NCBI GenBank assembly: GCA_009921165.1
Contig: RFYI01000008.1
Span: forward strand, 1-39,742
Length of the DNA: 39,742 nucleotides
From: Actinomycetota bacterium
GTDB taxonomy: Bacteria > Actinomycetota > Actinomycetes > Actinomycetales > Microbacteriaceae
Direction: 5' to 3'
Positions 20,870 through 31,478 of the stretch are shown in pieces (the stretch's first letter is position 1; each line of letters starts with the position of its first letter). The notes under the pieces were generated by a model. The model made no database searches. It had not been told where the DNA came from and was given only the letters and a program-made list of their open reading frames with translations. Made by a program: the position numbers and the translations under genes.

Positions 20870-22246
20870 TTGCCTCTAACGCTGATGAATAATGCAAAGA
20901 CAACTATGAGCAAGGGGTGGCAGCCTCAGGTTTTGGCCTACTTATCCTTAGTCGTCCTTATCTCGGGTGATAGTTTCTTCGCCGAGGATTACATCAGAGC
21001 AAATCCAGTCTGGTCAATATGGCTTGTATTAGCACTAGCTAGCGTTACCGGTTCCTCCTATTTTCTATTACGGGCTGACTGGTTCAGAGTTATTAGACAG
21101 ATACCAATAGAGCTGGCATTGCTCCTTGCGCTGATGATTGGAAGTTCCCCTTGGTCTGCCTATGCAGATGAAACCATAAGTGGATTCTTGATTCAGATCG
21201 GCGTGACTGTTATCGCACTATTCTTTGCCGCAGTTTTTAGCTGGCGCGAACTGCTGAAGATTTTTGCTAACGCCATCAGAATAATTATTTTTGGTTCTTT
21301 TGCTGTCGAGCTATTCACTTCGACATTCAAAGGAATCCTGCCGAAACTCATTGTTGGCGTTGATCCTGCAATCCAAGATGCCTTTACCCAAAGCGGTCAT
21401 CTGTTTGATGGTGGACGTATTCAGGGGTTACTAGGTAATGCCAATCTTGTGGCAGCTTGGGCTTTGATTGGTGTTATAACTTTTGCTATCGAAATTGGAG
21501 TAACCAAATCCAGAAAGACCCTGAGCATCGCGAGCCTAGTTGCATCTCTTGTGATGATTCTTGTTTCAAAGTCAGCAGGAATTATCTTTGCTTCCATCGC
21601 AGTCCTACTGGCCGCGGCTGTCTCACTCTTAGCCGAGGGTAAAGACAGAGATACTCGCCATCGCTATTACCGAATTGCCTGGTCACTTGCCGGAGTTGCA
21701 ATGTTCTTCGTGTTGGTATTCCGAAGAGCAGTTTTTGATCTCCTCGGGAAGAGCCCAGACATGACCCACCGCAGTGAGATCTGGCGGCGTGTTCTTTCGC
21801 TTATCTCTCAACGGCCCCTCGAGGGATGGGGATTCACAGGCGTGTGGGTACCAGGAGTCAAACCATACGAAGGCTTAGTAGTTATAAACGGAGAATCCTA
21901 TTATCAAGCACATAACGCATACCTCGACATGTGGTTGCAATTAGGTGCGGTCGGGTTGGTGCTCTTTATTGTTTTATTGACCCGAACTTTTGTAAAGACT
22001 TGGCGTCTAGGCGTTCACCACACTAATGTGCTGTATTTGTGGCCTCTGCTGGTCCTCATTACACAATTGGTTCGAGGGGTAACAGAATCAAGATTGCTAG
22101 TTCAATCCTCGATGATGATGCTAATTCTTTTTGCAGTAAAGAGTCATGATCCTGAAGAGCTGCTTGAACCAAACAAGCACACCACTAAGCGAGATCGATT
22201 AGAAAGACTTGGCCGAAGGCCTATAACTCGATTACTCCGCCGTTAG
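20870..22246 (+). CDS. O-antigen ligase / Wzy-like polymerase family membrane protein, probable TTG start
   Basis: Multiple TM segments; GGRIQGLLGNANLVAAWAL and THRSEIWRRVLSLISQRPLEGWGF ... AHNAYLDMWLQLGAVGLVLF. SD AAAGGAGG (20855-20862) 7 nt before TTG at 20870; the ORF-track ATG at 20717 lies inside manA. Confidence 0.85.
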   Translation: MPLTLMNNAKTTMSKGWQPQVLAYLSLVVLISGDSFFAEDYIRANPVWSIWLVLALASVTGSSYFLLRADWFRVIRQIPIELALLLALMIGSSPWSAYADETISGFLIQIGVTVIALFFAAVFSWRELLKIFANAIRIIIFGSFAVELFTSTFKGILPKLIVGVDPAIQDAFTQSGHLFDGGRIQGLLGNANLVAAWALIGVITFAIEIGVTKSRKTLSIASLVASLVMILVSKSAGIIFASIAVLLAAAVSLLAEGKDRDTRHRYYRIAWSLAGVAMFFVLVFRRAVFDLLGKSPDMTHRSEIWRRVLSLISQRPLEGWGFTGVWVPGVKPYEGLVVINGESYYQAHNAYLDMWLQLGAVGLVLFIVLLTRTFVKTWRLGVHHTNVLYLWPLLVLITQLVRGVTESRLLVQSSMMMLILFAVKSHDPEELLEPNKHTTKRDRLERLGRRPITRLLRR

Positions 22247-23217
22247 GGTAGCTTCAAAATCTGGCCGACAGATATTCGGTCAGCATTTGCTAAGTTATTG
22301 AGCAGCATTATTTTAGAAACTGTGGTCTTGAACTTTGAAGCAATTGAAATCAGAGAATCTCCAGCAGAAACCGTGTATAGCTTCGGCCTAGGAGTTGGCT
22401 TCGGGTCTGGAATCGGATTCACAGGTGCACTACCTATTTCTTTGCCTAATGGGAGGTTCTTTAGGAAAGCCTGATCTACCCAAATCAGAGGCGCGCCTGT
22501 GAGATTTTCTTTCTTGTATTCAGCCAAAGTCTTGAAAGGATAGCGTTTACCTTTGGAGATCTTGTATGCCTTGAGGTTCTTCTTCTTAGTTTTAGGGTCT
22601 ATTGTTCTTTCTCCTACGTATTGCCCGAAAGCAATGTCTGTAGTGGTTAGCAGTGCACAACTAGCGTCACTAAGAAGGGTTGAAACACCTGGCAAATTCT
22701 TGGCACCAGCTAATTCGATTGGATACAACAAGGAATTGGCAACCACATATCTCTGGCCGTCGCACAAAACTTTATAGGGAGCAAGCGATTCTTGATCCTG
22801 ATAGCCGATTAGCGAGAAATTGGATAGCTCTCTAGGCTCAGGCAAATTTAGCACCATAGATGTTGGTGAGAAATTGACTAACCGAGTAGGCCCGTCAATC
22901 AAACCAACAGTTCCAGTCTTCATATTCTTTATTAGTGTTCCTTCAGGCAAAATCATGACTCCCTTAGGAATGTATGCCAAGCCCGAGGGCGAGACAGAGA
23001 CTATGTTTGTGGAATACATTCCAGTTGCCAGGAGAGCTCTATCTGCTTCGTTATAGGTGGCCCTGATGATGCCGTCTTTGAGTAAATACACGGTCATTTG
23101 ACCTTGAGCCCGAAGAAAGTTGAAGCCATTGATTGATTGCTCCAAGGTGGGAAATTTATCGGCCAAATCATTTGTGATTGGACTGGCCGCGGTTATCCAA
23201 TTCGTTGAATCATCCAC
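22243..23217 (-). CDS. Repeat/LysM-domain protein, probably the 3' part of a frameshifted gene with 23231-24955
   Basis: C-terminal LysM (YTVSAGDSLISIASKFKTTVSKIMLLNNLANADRISVGQILKLP); no signal peptide; repeats like APYKVLCDGQRYVVANSLLYPIEL and KAYKISKGKRYPFKTLAEY. Confidence 0.75.
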   Translation of the reverse strand: MDDSTNWITAASPITNDLADKFPTLEQSINGFNFLRAQGQMTVYLLKDGIIRATYNEADRALLATGMYSTNIVSVSPSGLAYIPKGVMILPEGTLIKNMKTGTVGLIDGPTRLVNFSPTSMVLNLPEPRELSNFSLIGYQDQESLAPYKVLCDGQRYVVANSLLYPIELAGAKNLPGVSTLLSDASCALLTTTDIAFGQYVGERTIDPKTKKKNLKAYKISKGKRYPFKTLAEYKKENLTGAPLIWVDQAFLKNLPLGKEIGSAPVNPIPDPKPTPRPKLYTVSAGDSLISIASKFKTTVSKIMLLNNLANADRISVGQILKLP

Positions 23218-23230
23218 CTTTGTTTTACCG

Positions 23231-24955
23231 TCAGAGTTCAGTAACCAGGTCTGCGAACGTTCGAGGGATTGCGCTTAGTCCATCAGTACCAAGAGTTCCA
23301 GTTGTTTGTCTAAACAGCTTGGTGAAATCTATCTCCGCTCGAGTCGCAGGACCAATGTCATAGTACTTAGCGTTAAAGATTATGCCCTCGCGTTTCAAAT
23401 CGCGATTGACAAATAAGCTTCCATCAAGCGCTATCGGTGGTCCCCATGGCAGATAGCTAAAGTCTTTCAGTGTTAGAGGTGATGGAGCTGAAGAAATGAC
23501 ACCTGCGGCACTTGCTGAAGCATCATCTAGAATTTCACGTTTTTGCCCACCTTGGATTAATACCCTTGAGCCATTTGAAAGATTCATGATTGGAGAAATG
23601 CCCAGAGCAGCAGCAGCTAATCGCGAGGTTGGCAAAGCACTTAGTTTGACGTCATCCAAAGCAATTGCGTTGCTGCAACTGAACCCATAAGTTGATGCCT
23701 TCGCACAGTCGACGGGGAATTTCTTTGAGGCGTTCACCATGAAGTATGAAGGTTTTGCCGGAGCAATGGGGATACTCATTACAATTCCTGTGATATCAGG
23801 CCGAAAAGCTCCAGTTGGCAAGGCATCTAATTGAACTTGAGTCAATTGAGTTGCGTTATTGCAGTCCAAACCAAAGTTAACTGCTTGATCACAATTAGCA
23901 ACTAGATACTTCTTCCCCGCGCTAACAAAGTAATAAGTGCTTATTCCTGATACAGGTGCAGTTTTGATTAGCCTCGTCATCGGAGTTCCGGTAGGGAAAG
24001 AATCCAAATACTCCTGTGATATTTCACCAACTGGACCCAGTGGAGCTAATTCGGCCGCCAGAGTGGGATCTGATAGCGGATACTTTGTGTCATCTGAAAT
24101 GAAGTATGTGTCACTGGTCGAACTTCTCAGTAAGAAGCCTCCCCCAATTGGAGAGCCAAACCAATCCCAATAAAATCTCCAGAAGTTTCTATTTCCGTAA
24201 GCTGAGCAGCCATCGCCAGTCCCCCTGAGATTATTAAGGGCTGCAGCATTAGGAGTAAAGGGTGTGTAGTAATAGAGGTTAGCTGTTGCCTGACTTTTCA
24301 AAACGAAAGTATTCTTGCCACACTTCCTTGCTGCATTTGGGTGGTATGAGATTGAGACTGTTCTGCCAGGTCTCAGATACGTAAACGAACCATTTGGATC
24401 TCCGTACCACTGAAATTGTCCAGCAGCTTTATAGAGCTGATTGAATAACCCCGACCAAACCTTTCCACAAATACCAGGGTCACTGTCTGGACAACCGTAA
24501 CCCATCGCCGCCTTATACATGTATGGAGAGGGAATGGAGGCCTGAACTAGACCCTGTTCCTTCTGCAGTGTTACAAGTAGCACTCTTGGATTGATACCGC
24601 AGGCTCTTGAAATGTTATAAATAATCTCAGCACCCGTTGCCTGTTTCTGAGCCGGCATATATGCACACTTACCAGGGTCGGCAAGTTTTTCAGGAGTATC
24701 CGCCTTAAAGTTTCTAAGGCAGGGCATGCCAGTTGGACCTGATTTACAAACTGGAACTTGAGATTCCAAGAAACGTTGAATCTCTTCGACAGTCATGGTC
24801 CCAAAATCAAAAAATACGCTGTCGCTAATTATCAAACCAGGATCAAACTTGTTGCCATCAAGCGCAGAAGCAGGAGTTATGGCGGTTAGCCCAAGAGAGG
24901 TCATCAGCAAAGTAAGCGCTGCAACCAAATACTTAGTCAACCGGTTTGGGATCAC
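23231..24955 (-). CDS. Secreted protein with lysozyme/transglycosylase-like N-terminal region and C-terminal ~60-80-aa repeats
   Basis: Signal peptide (LVAALTLLMTSLGLTAITPASA); GINPRVLLVTLQKEQGLV; repeats YYFVSAGKKYLVANCDQAVNFG / YFMVNASKKFPVDCAKASTYG. Confidence 0.75.
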   Translation of the reverse strand: MIPNRLTKYLVAALTLLMTSLGLTAITPASALDGNKFDPGLIISDSVFFDFGTMTVEEIQRFLESQVPVCKSGPTGMPCLRNFKADTPEKLADPGKCAYMPAQKQATGAEIIYNISRACGINPRVLLVTLQKEQGLVQASIPSPYMYKAAMGYGCPDSDPGICGKVWSGLFNQLYKAAGQFQWYGDPNGSFTYLRPGRTVSISYHPNAARKCGKNTFVLKSQATANLYYYTPFTPNAAALNNLRGTGDGCSAYGNRNFWRFYWDWFGSPIGGGFLLRSSTSDTYFISDDTKYPLSDPTLAAELAPLGPVGEISQEYLDSFPTGTPMTRLIKTAPVSGISTYYFVSAGKKYLVANCDQAVNFGLDCNNATQLTQVQLDALPTGAFRPDITGIVMSIPIAPAKPSYFMVNASKKFPVDCAKASTYGFSCSNAIALDDVKLSALPTSRLAAAALGISPIMNLSNGSRVLIQGGQKREILDDASASAAGVISSAPSPLTLKDFSYLPWGPPIALDGSLFVNRDLKREGIIFNAKYYDIGPATRAEIDFTKLFRQTTGTLGTDGLSAIPRTFADLVTEL

Positions 24956-25428
24956 GGAATAGTTACCGCTGTTGCTAGTGAAACGCCGTGATTCCTGGCT
25001 GAGTCATAGGTAACCGTGACCACTCCCGAACCTGATGGTAAGCCAGCCAGATTTATCTCAATTGGATGGCATTGGGTGTTGGCAGCGTTGGATTCTGCTG
25101 CTGCACTTACTGTTACCGTCTTGCCACCACCGTTGAAGGTCGCGGAACAAGTTCCCCCGTCTTCACTGAAATTAGTTACCTGACCGACAACCTGAATGAT
25201 GCCATTTGCAGAGTCAACATATGCATCCATAATCTCGACAATTGCTTCACTTTTAGTAGTCGGTTCTGGAGTCGGCGTCTTGGTATCTGTCGGTTCTGGA
25301 GTTGAGGTTTCGGTGTTCGTCGGTTTTGGACTATCGGTTGGCTTACCCGCATTGGGATACAAGATAGAGCAACCACTAACCGTAAATGCCAAAATAGCAG
25401 CAATTGAAATGACTCTAAGAATTTTCAT
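24952..25428 (-). CDS. Putative lipoprotein with Pro/Thr/Glu-rich linker
   Basis: Lipobox-like VSGC near the N-terminus; TPEPTDTKTPTPEPT low complexity; 4-nt overlap with the downstream gene. Confidence 0.8.
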   Translation of the reverse strand: MKILRVISIAAILAFTVSGCSILYPNAGKPTDSPKPTNTETSTPEPTDTKTPTPEPTTKSEAIVEIMDAYVDSANGIIQVVGQVTNFSEDGGTCSATFNGGGKTVTVSAAAESNAANTQCHPIEINLAGLPSGSGVVTVTYDSARNHGVSLATAVTIP

Positions 25429-25483
25429 AATTCCAGACTAACTTTTAGACCTGTGAAATCTCTTCTGCGAAACTGTGAGAAAA

Positions 25484-26869
25484 CTATTTGTGAGCTCTCA
25501 GTTTTTGCGCAACTAGATGCCGCATCAAGAAGAAGTCTGGATTATTGGCCTGAATTAGAGGTTGAGTCAGCTGTAAAGACTTCAACCCCATCGACTTAGC
25601 TTTGAAAGCAAGATCCATCAGTGTTGGCACAGAACCTGAGGGGATGTCGGTTGTGACCAATTTAGAACTTGCACCGGCCACCGCACCAAATTTGAAAAGT
25701 AATGTGGGCAGGTCTATCTTCTTTAAGACAATGTCCTCAATCTGTCGCTGTCTGCGCATTCTGTCGTAGTCATTGGTGTTGTGTCTTGATCTGGCGTACC
25801 AGAGTGCGGTGCGGCCATCCATGTGCTGTTTACCTTTTTCAATCCAGCTCATGGCATCAGGACAAATTGACTCATGCTCGTTATTAGCCGGGGAACAATC
25901 TTCTTGACCGCCAATTGGTAAAGCTTTTTTAACCGTTACCTCTATGCCGCCGAGTGCATCCACCAGTCCAGTAAAAGACTTCATGTTGATCAGAACGTAG
26001 GAGTCAATCTTTAGGCCGGTAACCCATTGAACCGCACTCTTAGTTGCTTCAATACCTGCGGTCGAGTTCTTTCTATGAACTTTTGGATAAAGATACGAGT
26101 AATTATCCGTTGTCGCTTTATAGACGGCATTCAACATACAGTCCCCACCACAATCATGATTGAAGCCGTAAGGGTAAACCCTCCGAATTGGGGAGCCTGG
26201 GGTGAATTGAATTCGACTTAGATTACGAGGTAATCCGATATTCACAGCTGCACCTGTTTCAGTGCTGATGCTCAGTACTGAAATACTGTCCGGTCTGAGA
26301 CCAAAACGATTAGAACCGGAATCCCCACCTAAAAGCAAAATGTTGTATCGACCCTTATGCGCTTCTAATGTTCCACTGTTGCTGAAAATACCTGAGATAA
26401 AACTTGTTGCGGTCAAGGCTGTTGATCCGATAGTTCCGACAATGAAAGATCCTATGACCGCTGTAGCGAGCAAGCTAACAAGAGCAATCGGTCTTGCCTT
26501 ACTCCCAACACGATTCAGGCTCATCAAGCGCAGTGCATCGAGGCTGCAGAGTGCAATTAGCCCTGCATAAACAATTAAAAGAATTCCCAGCGGAATGGCG
26601 ACGTATGAAGTGAGCAGAAGAGTGAAAAATGCAACTTTTGAAACCAACGCGAAGCTAAGAGCAAGTAGTAAGAAGCTCCAGAAGCCCAAGGTGAACAATA
26701 TTCCAATTCGACCCAACTTTTTATTACCCGCGACAATCTGAGCCGAGCCAGGGATGAAGAAGTTTAGGGTAATAATCCACCAGGCTCTTTTGAGCATCTG
26801 CCCCGAGCTAGCATTTCTAACTTCGCGAAATGGAGTATTTACTTCGCTTTGAGTGTTTCTTGAGCTCAT
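25484..26869 (-). CDS. LytR-CpsA-Psr (LCP) family cell-envelope ligase
   Basis: [75 protein letters not shown]-terminal TM helices. Confidence 0.95.
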   Translation of the reverse strand: MSSRNTQSEVNTPFREVRNASSGQMLKRAWWIITLNFFIPGSAQIVAGNKKLGRIGILFTLGFWSFLLLALSFALVSKVAFFTLLLTSYVAIPLGILLIVYAGLIALCSLDALRLMSLNRVGSKARPIALVSLLATAVIGSFIVGTIGSTALTATSFISGIFSNSGTLEAHKGRYNILLLGGDSGSNRFGLRPDSISVLSISTETGAAVNIGLPRNLSRIQFTPGSPIRRVYPYGFNHDCGGDCMLNAVYKATTDNYSYLYPKVHRKNSTAGIEATKSAVQWVTGLKIDSYVLINMKSFTGLVDALGGIEVTVKKALPIGGQEDCSPANNEHESICPDAMSWIEKGKQHMDGRTALWYARSRHNTNDYDRMRRQRQIEDIVLKKIDLPTLLFKFGAVAGASSKLVTTDIPSGSVPTLMDLAFKAKSMGLKSLQLTQPLIQANNPDFFLMRHLVAQKLRAHK

Positions 26870-27360
26870 AACTTAGATTTGAGATTCTGGTTTTTTTGAT
26901 CAACTTGATCCGCAAGTGAAGCACTGAAAGCCTCTAGCGCTTTAGCAACCTTAGGGTCAAATGCACCAATAATACGAGCTGCCAAAATACCTGCGTTACG
27001 AGCTCCGTCAATCGAAACTGTCGCCACTGGAATCCCAGCTGGCATTTGAACAATAGAAAGCAATGAATCCATGCCGTCTAAACTTTTGAGTTTCACAGGG
27101 ACTCCAACAACCGGAAGGGTGGTCACGGAGGCAATCATGCCTGGAAGGTGGGCTGCTCCACCCGCTCCAGCAATAATTATTTTTATTCCACGACTAGCGG
27201 CAGCTTTGCCCCACTCGATCATGCGATCGGGTGTTCGGTGAGCGGAAAGCACTTCCACCTCGTACTCAATACCAAATTCTTTAAGTGCTTGGGCTGCGTC
27301 ACTCATTACAGTCCAGTCGCTGTCAGAGCCCATCACAACGCCAACAAGTGCCTGAGTCAT
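26866..27360 (-). CDS. purE: 5-(carboxyamino)imidazole ribonucleotide mutase
   Basis: [36 protein letters not shown]. Confidence 0.97.
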   Translation of the reverse strand: MTQALVGVVMGSDSDWTVMSDAAQALKEFGIEYEVEVLSAHRTPDRMIEWGKAAASRGIKIIIAGAGGAAHLPGMIASVTTLPVVGVPVKLKSLDGMDSLLSIVQMPAGIPVATVSIDGARNAGILAARIIGAFDPKVAKALEAFSASLADQVDQKNQNLKSKL

Positions 27361-27421
27361 GATTTCTCCTAATATTCGTGTCTAACAGCCCAATTTTAGA
27401 TTCGCCCAGCCAGAAAACTGG

Positions 27422-28534
27422 TTAGGCTTGCAGCGCTTCATAGGCGGCCATCGCCTTAGCACGAGCATGATCGAGGCTTTCATTGGATAAAGCGGTGATA
27501 TGCCCCATCTTTCTTCCAGCCCTGGCACCTTTGCCATAGGTGTGGATATGAGCTCCACTTCCTAGCTTCAATGCCTTTGCATAATGCTCGACGAAAGTGT
27601 TCTTATCATCAGAGCCCAAAAGGTTTAGCATCACCGCGTATTCAGATACAGCGGTCACATCACCCAACGGCAAATCCAAGACTGCACGCAGATGTTGCTC
27701 GAACTGACTGGTGAGACTACCTTCAATACTGAAATGTCCAGAGTTATGTGGTCGCATAGCTAATTCATTCACTAGCAAAATTCCATCAAATGTTTCAAAT
27801 AACTCAACAGCCAGCACGCCGGTCACATCCAAACCAATAGCTATCTTTTCTGCAATCTCTTTCGCCTTTGAGTAATCTGCGTTAGGTGCAGGAGACATTA
27901 CTTCAGCACATACACCTTCGCGCTGAATTGTTTGAACGCTCTGCCAAGCCTTCCATTGACCAGAACGACTTCTTGCTGAGAGTTGCGCAAGTTCACGTAC
28001 GAAGTTAACTTTCTCTTCAACTAGTAATGGTTTACCTAACGCAAGCCAATCGGTGGCATCTGAACTTGAGCGAACGACTCGAACACCTTTGCCGTCGTAC
28101 CCACCGGTCGGGGTCTTCAAAATTGCGATTCCGCTGTGCCCAGCTATGAAATCATCAAGATCACTAGCTGAATTTACTTCAGCCCAATCAGGTATTGGAA
28201 CATCTAGTTCAGCTAATCGCTTGCGCATTTCTAACTTATTTTGAGCAAAGCGCAGGGCATTGGAAGAAGGTTCGAATCGAACCCCTTCGCTTTCTAAGGT
28301 CTCTAAGACTTGAAGCGGAACATGCTCATGATCAAAAGTAATCACATCAACAGTTTTTGCAAATTTTCTAACTGTTTCTAAATCCTTGTAGTCACCAACT
28401 TGGGTGGCTGCTAAGTGTGCGGGAGAGCCTTCGGTTTCGGCTAATACCTTGATCTCTAGGCCAAGTTCTATGGCAGGCACAATCATCATTCGAGCAAGTT
28501 GTCCGCCACCGATAACACCTATAGTCCTAGCCAC
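27422..28534 (-). CDS. purK: 5-(carboxyamino)imidazole ribonucleotide synthase
   Basis: IGVIGGGQLARMM, ILKTPTGGYDGKGVRVV, VNELAMRPHNSGHFSIEGSLTSQFEQHLRA. Confidence 0.97.
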   Translation of the reverse strand: MARTIGVIGGGQLARMMIVPAIELGLEIKVLAETEGSPAHLAATQVGDYKDLETVRKFAKTVDVITFDHEHVPLQVLETLESEGVRFEPSSNALRFAQNKLEMRKRLAELDVPIPDWAEVNSASDLDDFIAGHSGIAILKTPTGGYDGKGVRVVRSSSDATDWLALGKPLLVEEKVNFVRELAQLSARSRSGQWKAWQSVQTIQREGVCAEVMSPAPNADYSKAKEIAEKIAIGLDVTGVLAVELFETFDGILLVNELAMRPHNSGHFSIEGSLTSQFEQHLRAVLDLPLGDVTAVSEYAVMLNLLGSDDKNTFVEHYAKALKLGSGAHIHTYGKGARAGRKMGHITALSNESLDHARAKAMAAYEALQA

Positions 28535-29012
28535 GCTCTATTGTCCCACGCTTGGCTCGACCGACTAAATAACTTTCAAACTCTCTAGATAATTTTTTGG
28601 CCCTTGGAACTCGATGCAATATAGCGTCTTGCCCAAATTCTCTGTGAAGGTGAAGATCTCCAGCTCCTCTTAGCCATGAACCGAATCCCCTAGAAACGCT
28701 CACTCCAGTTATTTCGCCCCAAGGAATTTCTTCAGTCTTGCTGCCGGTTAATCCTCGATGAATGACGACTCGATTAGTAGTGATTTCGATTCGGTTTGTG
28801 AAAAAACGAATTGCTGGAAATAGCCAAAAAACTAAGGCGACTAAGAGGCAGCCAGAAAGTAGTATTTGGTGCTGAAGTTGATCTGCGAGTCGCCAATCAA
28901 CAAAAAAGAAGACTGCGGCATCCAAACCAAGAATGAAGACCGAAAGAGCTAAAGCAGAGCCATGCTTTCGCACGCTTACAAGCTCTATTTCAGTAAAAGT
29001 TGTCTTAGACAC
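28527..29012 (-). CDS. PH-domain (bPH2-like) membrane protein
   Basis: Two TM segments then RIEITTNRVVIHRGLTGSKTEEIPWGEITGVSVSRG; position between purK and birA as in other actinobacteria. Confidence 0.85.
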   Translation of the reverse strand: MSKTTFTEIELVSVRKHGSALALSVFILGLDAAVFFFVDWRLADQLQHQILLSGCLLVALVFWLFPAIRFFTNRIEITTNRVVIHRGLTGSKTEEIPWGEITGVSVSRGFGSWLRGAGDLHLHREFGQDAILHRVPRAKKLSREFESYLVGRAKRGTIERG

Positions 29013-29017
29013 AAGAA

Positions 29018-29800
29018 CTATTGTCGCAAGTGTTTAATGTCCCCGGCGGCAACGGCACGAATCTCAACTGGATCTGATACGGCAACCAATAACCTGCCGT
29101 CACTATCTAGACCTGCACCAGTTCCAGCAAATTCAGATGCATCAGGAAGTAATACCTGAACCTTAGCTCCCATGGTTGAGCAAACACTTAACACAGCTTC
29201 ATGTAAACCAGAGAGCTCTGCATTTCCATTAGCCTCCGAAAACTCTTCATAAAGCCGTCTCAATGATCCTAGGTATCGAACTAGGACATCATCTAACTGG
29301 AATCCACTAACGCCATGAAGGTGGAGAGAAGTTGCATTGGCAACAGGAAGCTCTTCTTTGGCTTGATTCAGATTCAAACCAGCACCGATTACAACGCCTG
29401 TACCATCTGGTAATACCTCAGCCAACAGTCCAGAAATTTTCTCCCCATTGACCAGAACATCATTCGGCCATTTCAAACTGACCTCAGAATTGTCAATCAG
29501 GCTCTGGACAGCTCGTTGCATGGCTAGCCCTGCCAGTAGTGGTAACCAGCCAAATTGTTTTATTGTGAAAGTTGTTGGTCTGAGTAAAACTGAGACGGCT
29601 AATGCCGCCCCCGGCTGGGCAACCCATTGCCTATCTAGCCTTCCCCTGCCAGCTGTCTGGTTATCGGTAAGTAAAACAGAGAAATCCGTCCAAATCCCAG
29701 GATCATTTATTGCTAACCCCAATAAATCAGTGTTAGTCGAGCCTGTTTCAGGCGTATATTCAAGTTTTGAGGCGAATTGAGCACTTGCATGAAGTTCCAT
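29018..29800 (-). CDS. birA: Biotin--[acetyl-CoA-carboxylase] ligase
   Basis: TGSTNTD, AGRGRLDRQWVAQPGAALAVSVLLRP, LKWPNDVLVNGEKISGLLAE. Confidence 0.95.
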   Translation of the reverse strand: MELHASAQFASKLEYTPETGSTNTDLLGLAINDPGIWTDFSVLLTDNQTAGRGRLDRQWVAQPGAALAVSVLLRPTTFTIKQFGWLPLLAGLAMQRAVQSLIDNSEVSLKWPNDVLVNGEKISGLLAEVLPDGTGVVIGAGLNLNQAKEELPVANATSLHLHGVSGFQLDDVLVRYLGSLRRLYEEFSEANGNAELSGLHEAVLSVCSTMGAKVQVLLPDASEFAGTGAGLDSDGRLLVAVSDPVEIRAVAAGDIKHLRQ

Positions 29801-29882
29801 AGCCCTAGGCTAAACCCTCCAACCGACACCTCTTGGATAGAGTGGAACAAACTCAGCAAACTTTCAATTGGAGATTAGAGCG

Positions 29883-31478
29883 TTGACCGAGAAAAATCAG
29901 CCTGACCTTGCAACAACCGCAGGCAAAATAGAAGACCTACGTAATCGTTACCATGAGGCTGTTTACGCAAGCGGTGAGGCAGCTATTGCAAAACAGCACG
30001 CCAAGGGCAAGAAGACCGCCCGTGAACGCATTGAACTACTTCTTGATGCTGGCTCTTTCGTTGAAATGGATGAGTTCGTTAGACACCGTTCAACTGCCTT
30101 CGGTATGGACAAAAACCGGCCTTACGGTGATGCAGTTGTTACCGGTATCGGAACTATTGGGGGACGACAGGTTGCTCTGTTCTCTCAGGACTTCACAATA
30201 TTTGGTGGTTCTCTTGGTGAAGCTGCTGGGAACAAGATAATCAAAATTATGGACCTAGCTATTGCCACCGGTGTTCCACTAATCGGAATCTTAGATTCGG
30301 GAGGCGCTCGTATTCAAGAAGGCGTAATTGCCCTGGGTAAGTACGGTGAAATCTTCAAACGTCACACCATGGCTTCAGGGGTTATCCCGCAGATTTCTCT
30401 GATCATGGGGCCAGCTGCTGGTGGTGCTGTTTATGGTCCAGCTCTAACTGACTTTGTAATCATGGTCGACCAAACTTCAAACATGTTCGTAACCGGTCCT
30501 GATGTCATCAAAACTGTTACCGGCGAAGAAGTTGAAATGGAAGCACTAGGTGGTGCTCTAGCTCACAACCAGACATCAGGTGTTGCTCACTATCTTGCTA
30601 GCGATGAAGATGATGCTCTTGACTATGCCAGGGCTTTGCTTAGCTATCTTCCAGAAAACAACCTCAGTGAAACAGTTCAGTACGATGCACCTGAACTTCT
30701 AGAGATAACAGATGCAGACCGCGAACTGAACACCATCATTCCTGATTCACCTAACCAGCCATATTCAATGATCAACGTTATTGAATCAATCGTTGATGAT
30801 CACGAGTTCTTGGAAGTGCAGCCACTATTTGCACCGAATGTTCTTATTGGCTTTGCACGTGTTGCAGGTCAATCAATTGCAATCGTCGCTAACCAACCTA
30901 GTGCGCTTGCTGGAACTCTAAACATTGATGCCGCTGAGAAAGCCGCAAGGTTCGTGCGCCTTGCTGATGCTTTCTCTATTCCAGTGCTAACCCTTGTTGA
31001 CGTACCAGGTTATCTACCTGGTGCTGATCAGGAGTGGGCTGGCGTTATTCGCCGTGGAGCTAAGTTGATTTATGCGTATGCAGAGGCAACTGTTCCACTG
31101 GTCACTGTTATCACACGAAAGGCGTACGGAGGCGCATACATCGTTATGGGCTCTAAAGCCCTTGGAGCAGATATCAACCTGGCTTGGCCAACAGCCGAGA
31201 TTGCGGTTATGGGTGGTCAAGGTGCTGTGAACATTTTGTTCAAAGACAAGATTAAAGCCGCCGAAGCTGCCGGTGAGGATATCGCCAAGGTGCGTGCCCA
31301 ATTAGCAGCTGAATATACATATAACGTCGCGAGCCCCTATCTAGCTGCTGAGCGCGGTGAGCTGGATGGCATCATTGAGCCTGCTGCAACCCGTGTGAGC
31401 GTCATCAAAGCGCTAGCTGCACTTAGAACTAAACGTGCGACCACCCCTCCTAAGAAGCATGGAAACATACCACTGTGA
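29883..31478 (+). CDS. Acyl-CoA carboxylase beta (carboxyltransferase) subunit
   Basis: [65 protein letters not shown] at 29883 with GGAG 9 nt upstream is preferred to the TTG at 29868. Confidence 0.95.
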   Translation: MTEKNQPDLATTAGKIEDLRNRYHEAVYASGEAAIAKQHAKGKKTARERIELLLDAGSFVEMDEFVRHRSTAFGMDKNRPYGDAVVTGIGTIGGRQVALFSQDFTIFGGSLGEAAGNKIIKIMDLAIATGVPLIGILDSGGARIQEGVIALGKYGEIFKRHTMASGVIPQISLIMGPAAGGAVYGPALTDFVIMVDQTSNMFVTGPDVIKTVTGEEVEMEALGGALAHNQTSGVAHYLASDEDDALDYARALLSYLPENNLSETVQYDAPELLEITDADRELNTIIPDSPNQPYSMINVIESIVDDHEFLEVQPLFAPNVLIGFARVAGQSIAIVANQPSALAGTLNIDAAEKAARFVRLADAFSIPVLTLVDVPGYLPGADQEWAGVIRRGAKLIYAYAEATVPLVTVITRKAYGGAYIVMGSKALGADINLAWPTAEIAVMGGQGAVNILFKDKIKAAEAAGEDIAKVRAQLAAEYTYNVASPYLAAERGELDGIIEPAATRVSVIKALAALRTKRATTPPKKHGNIPL

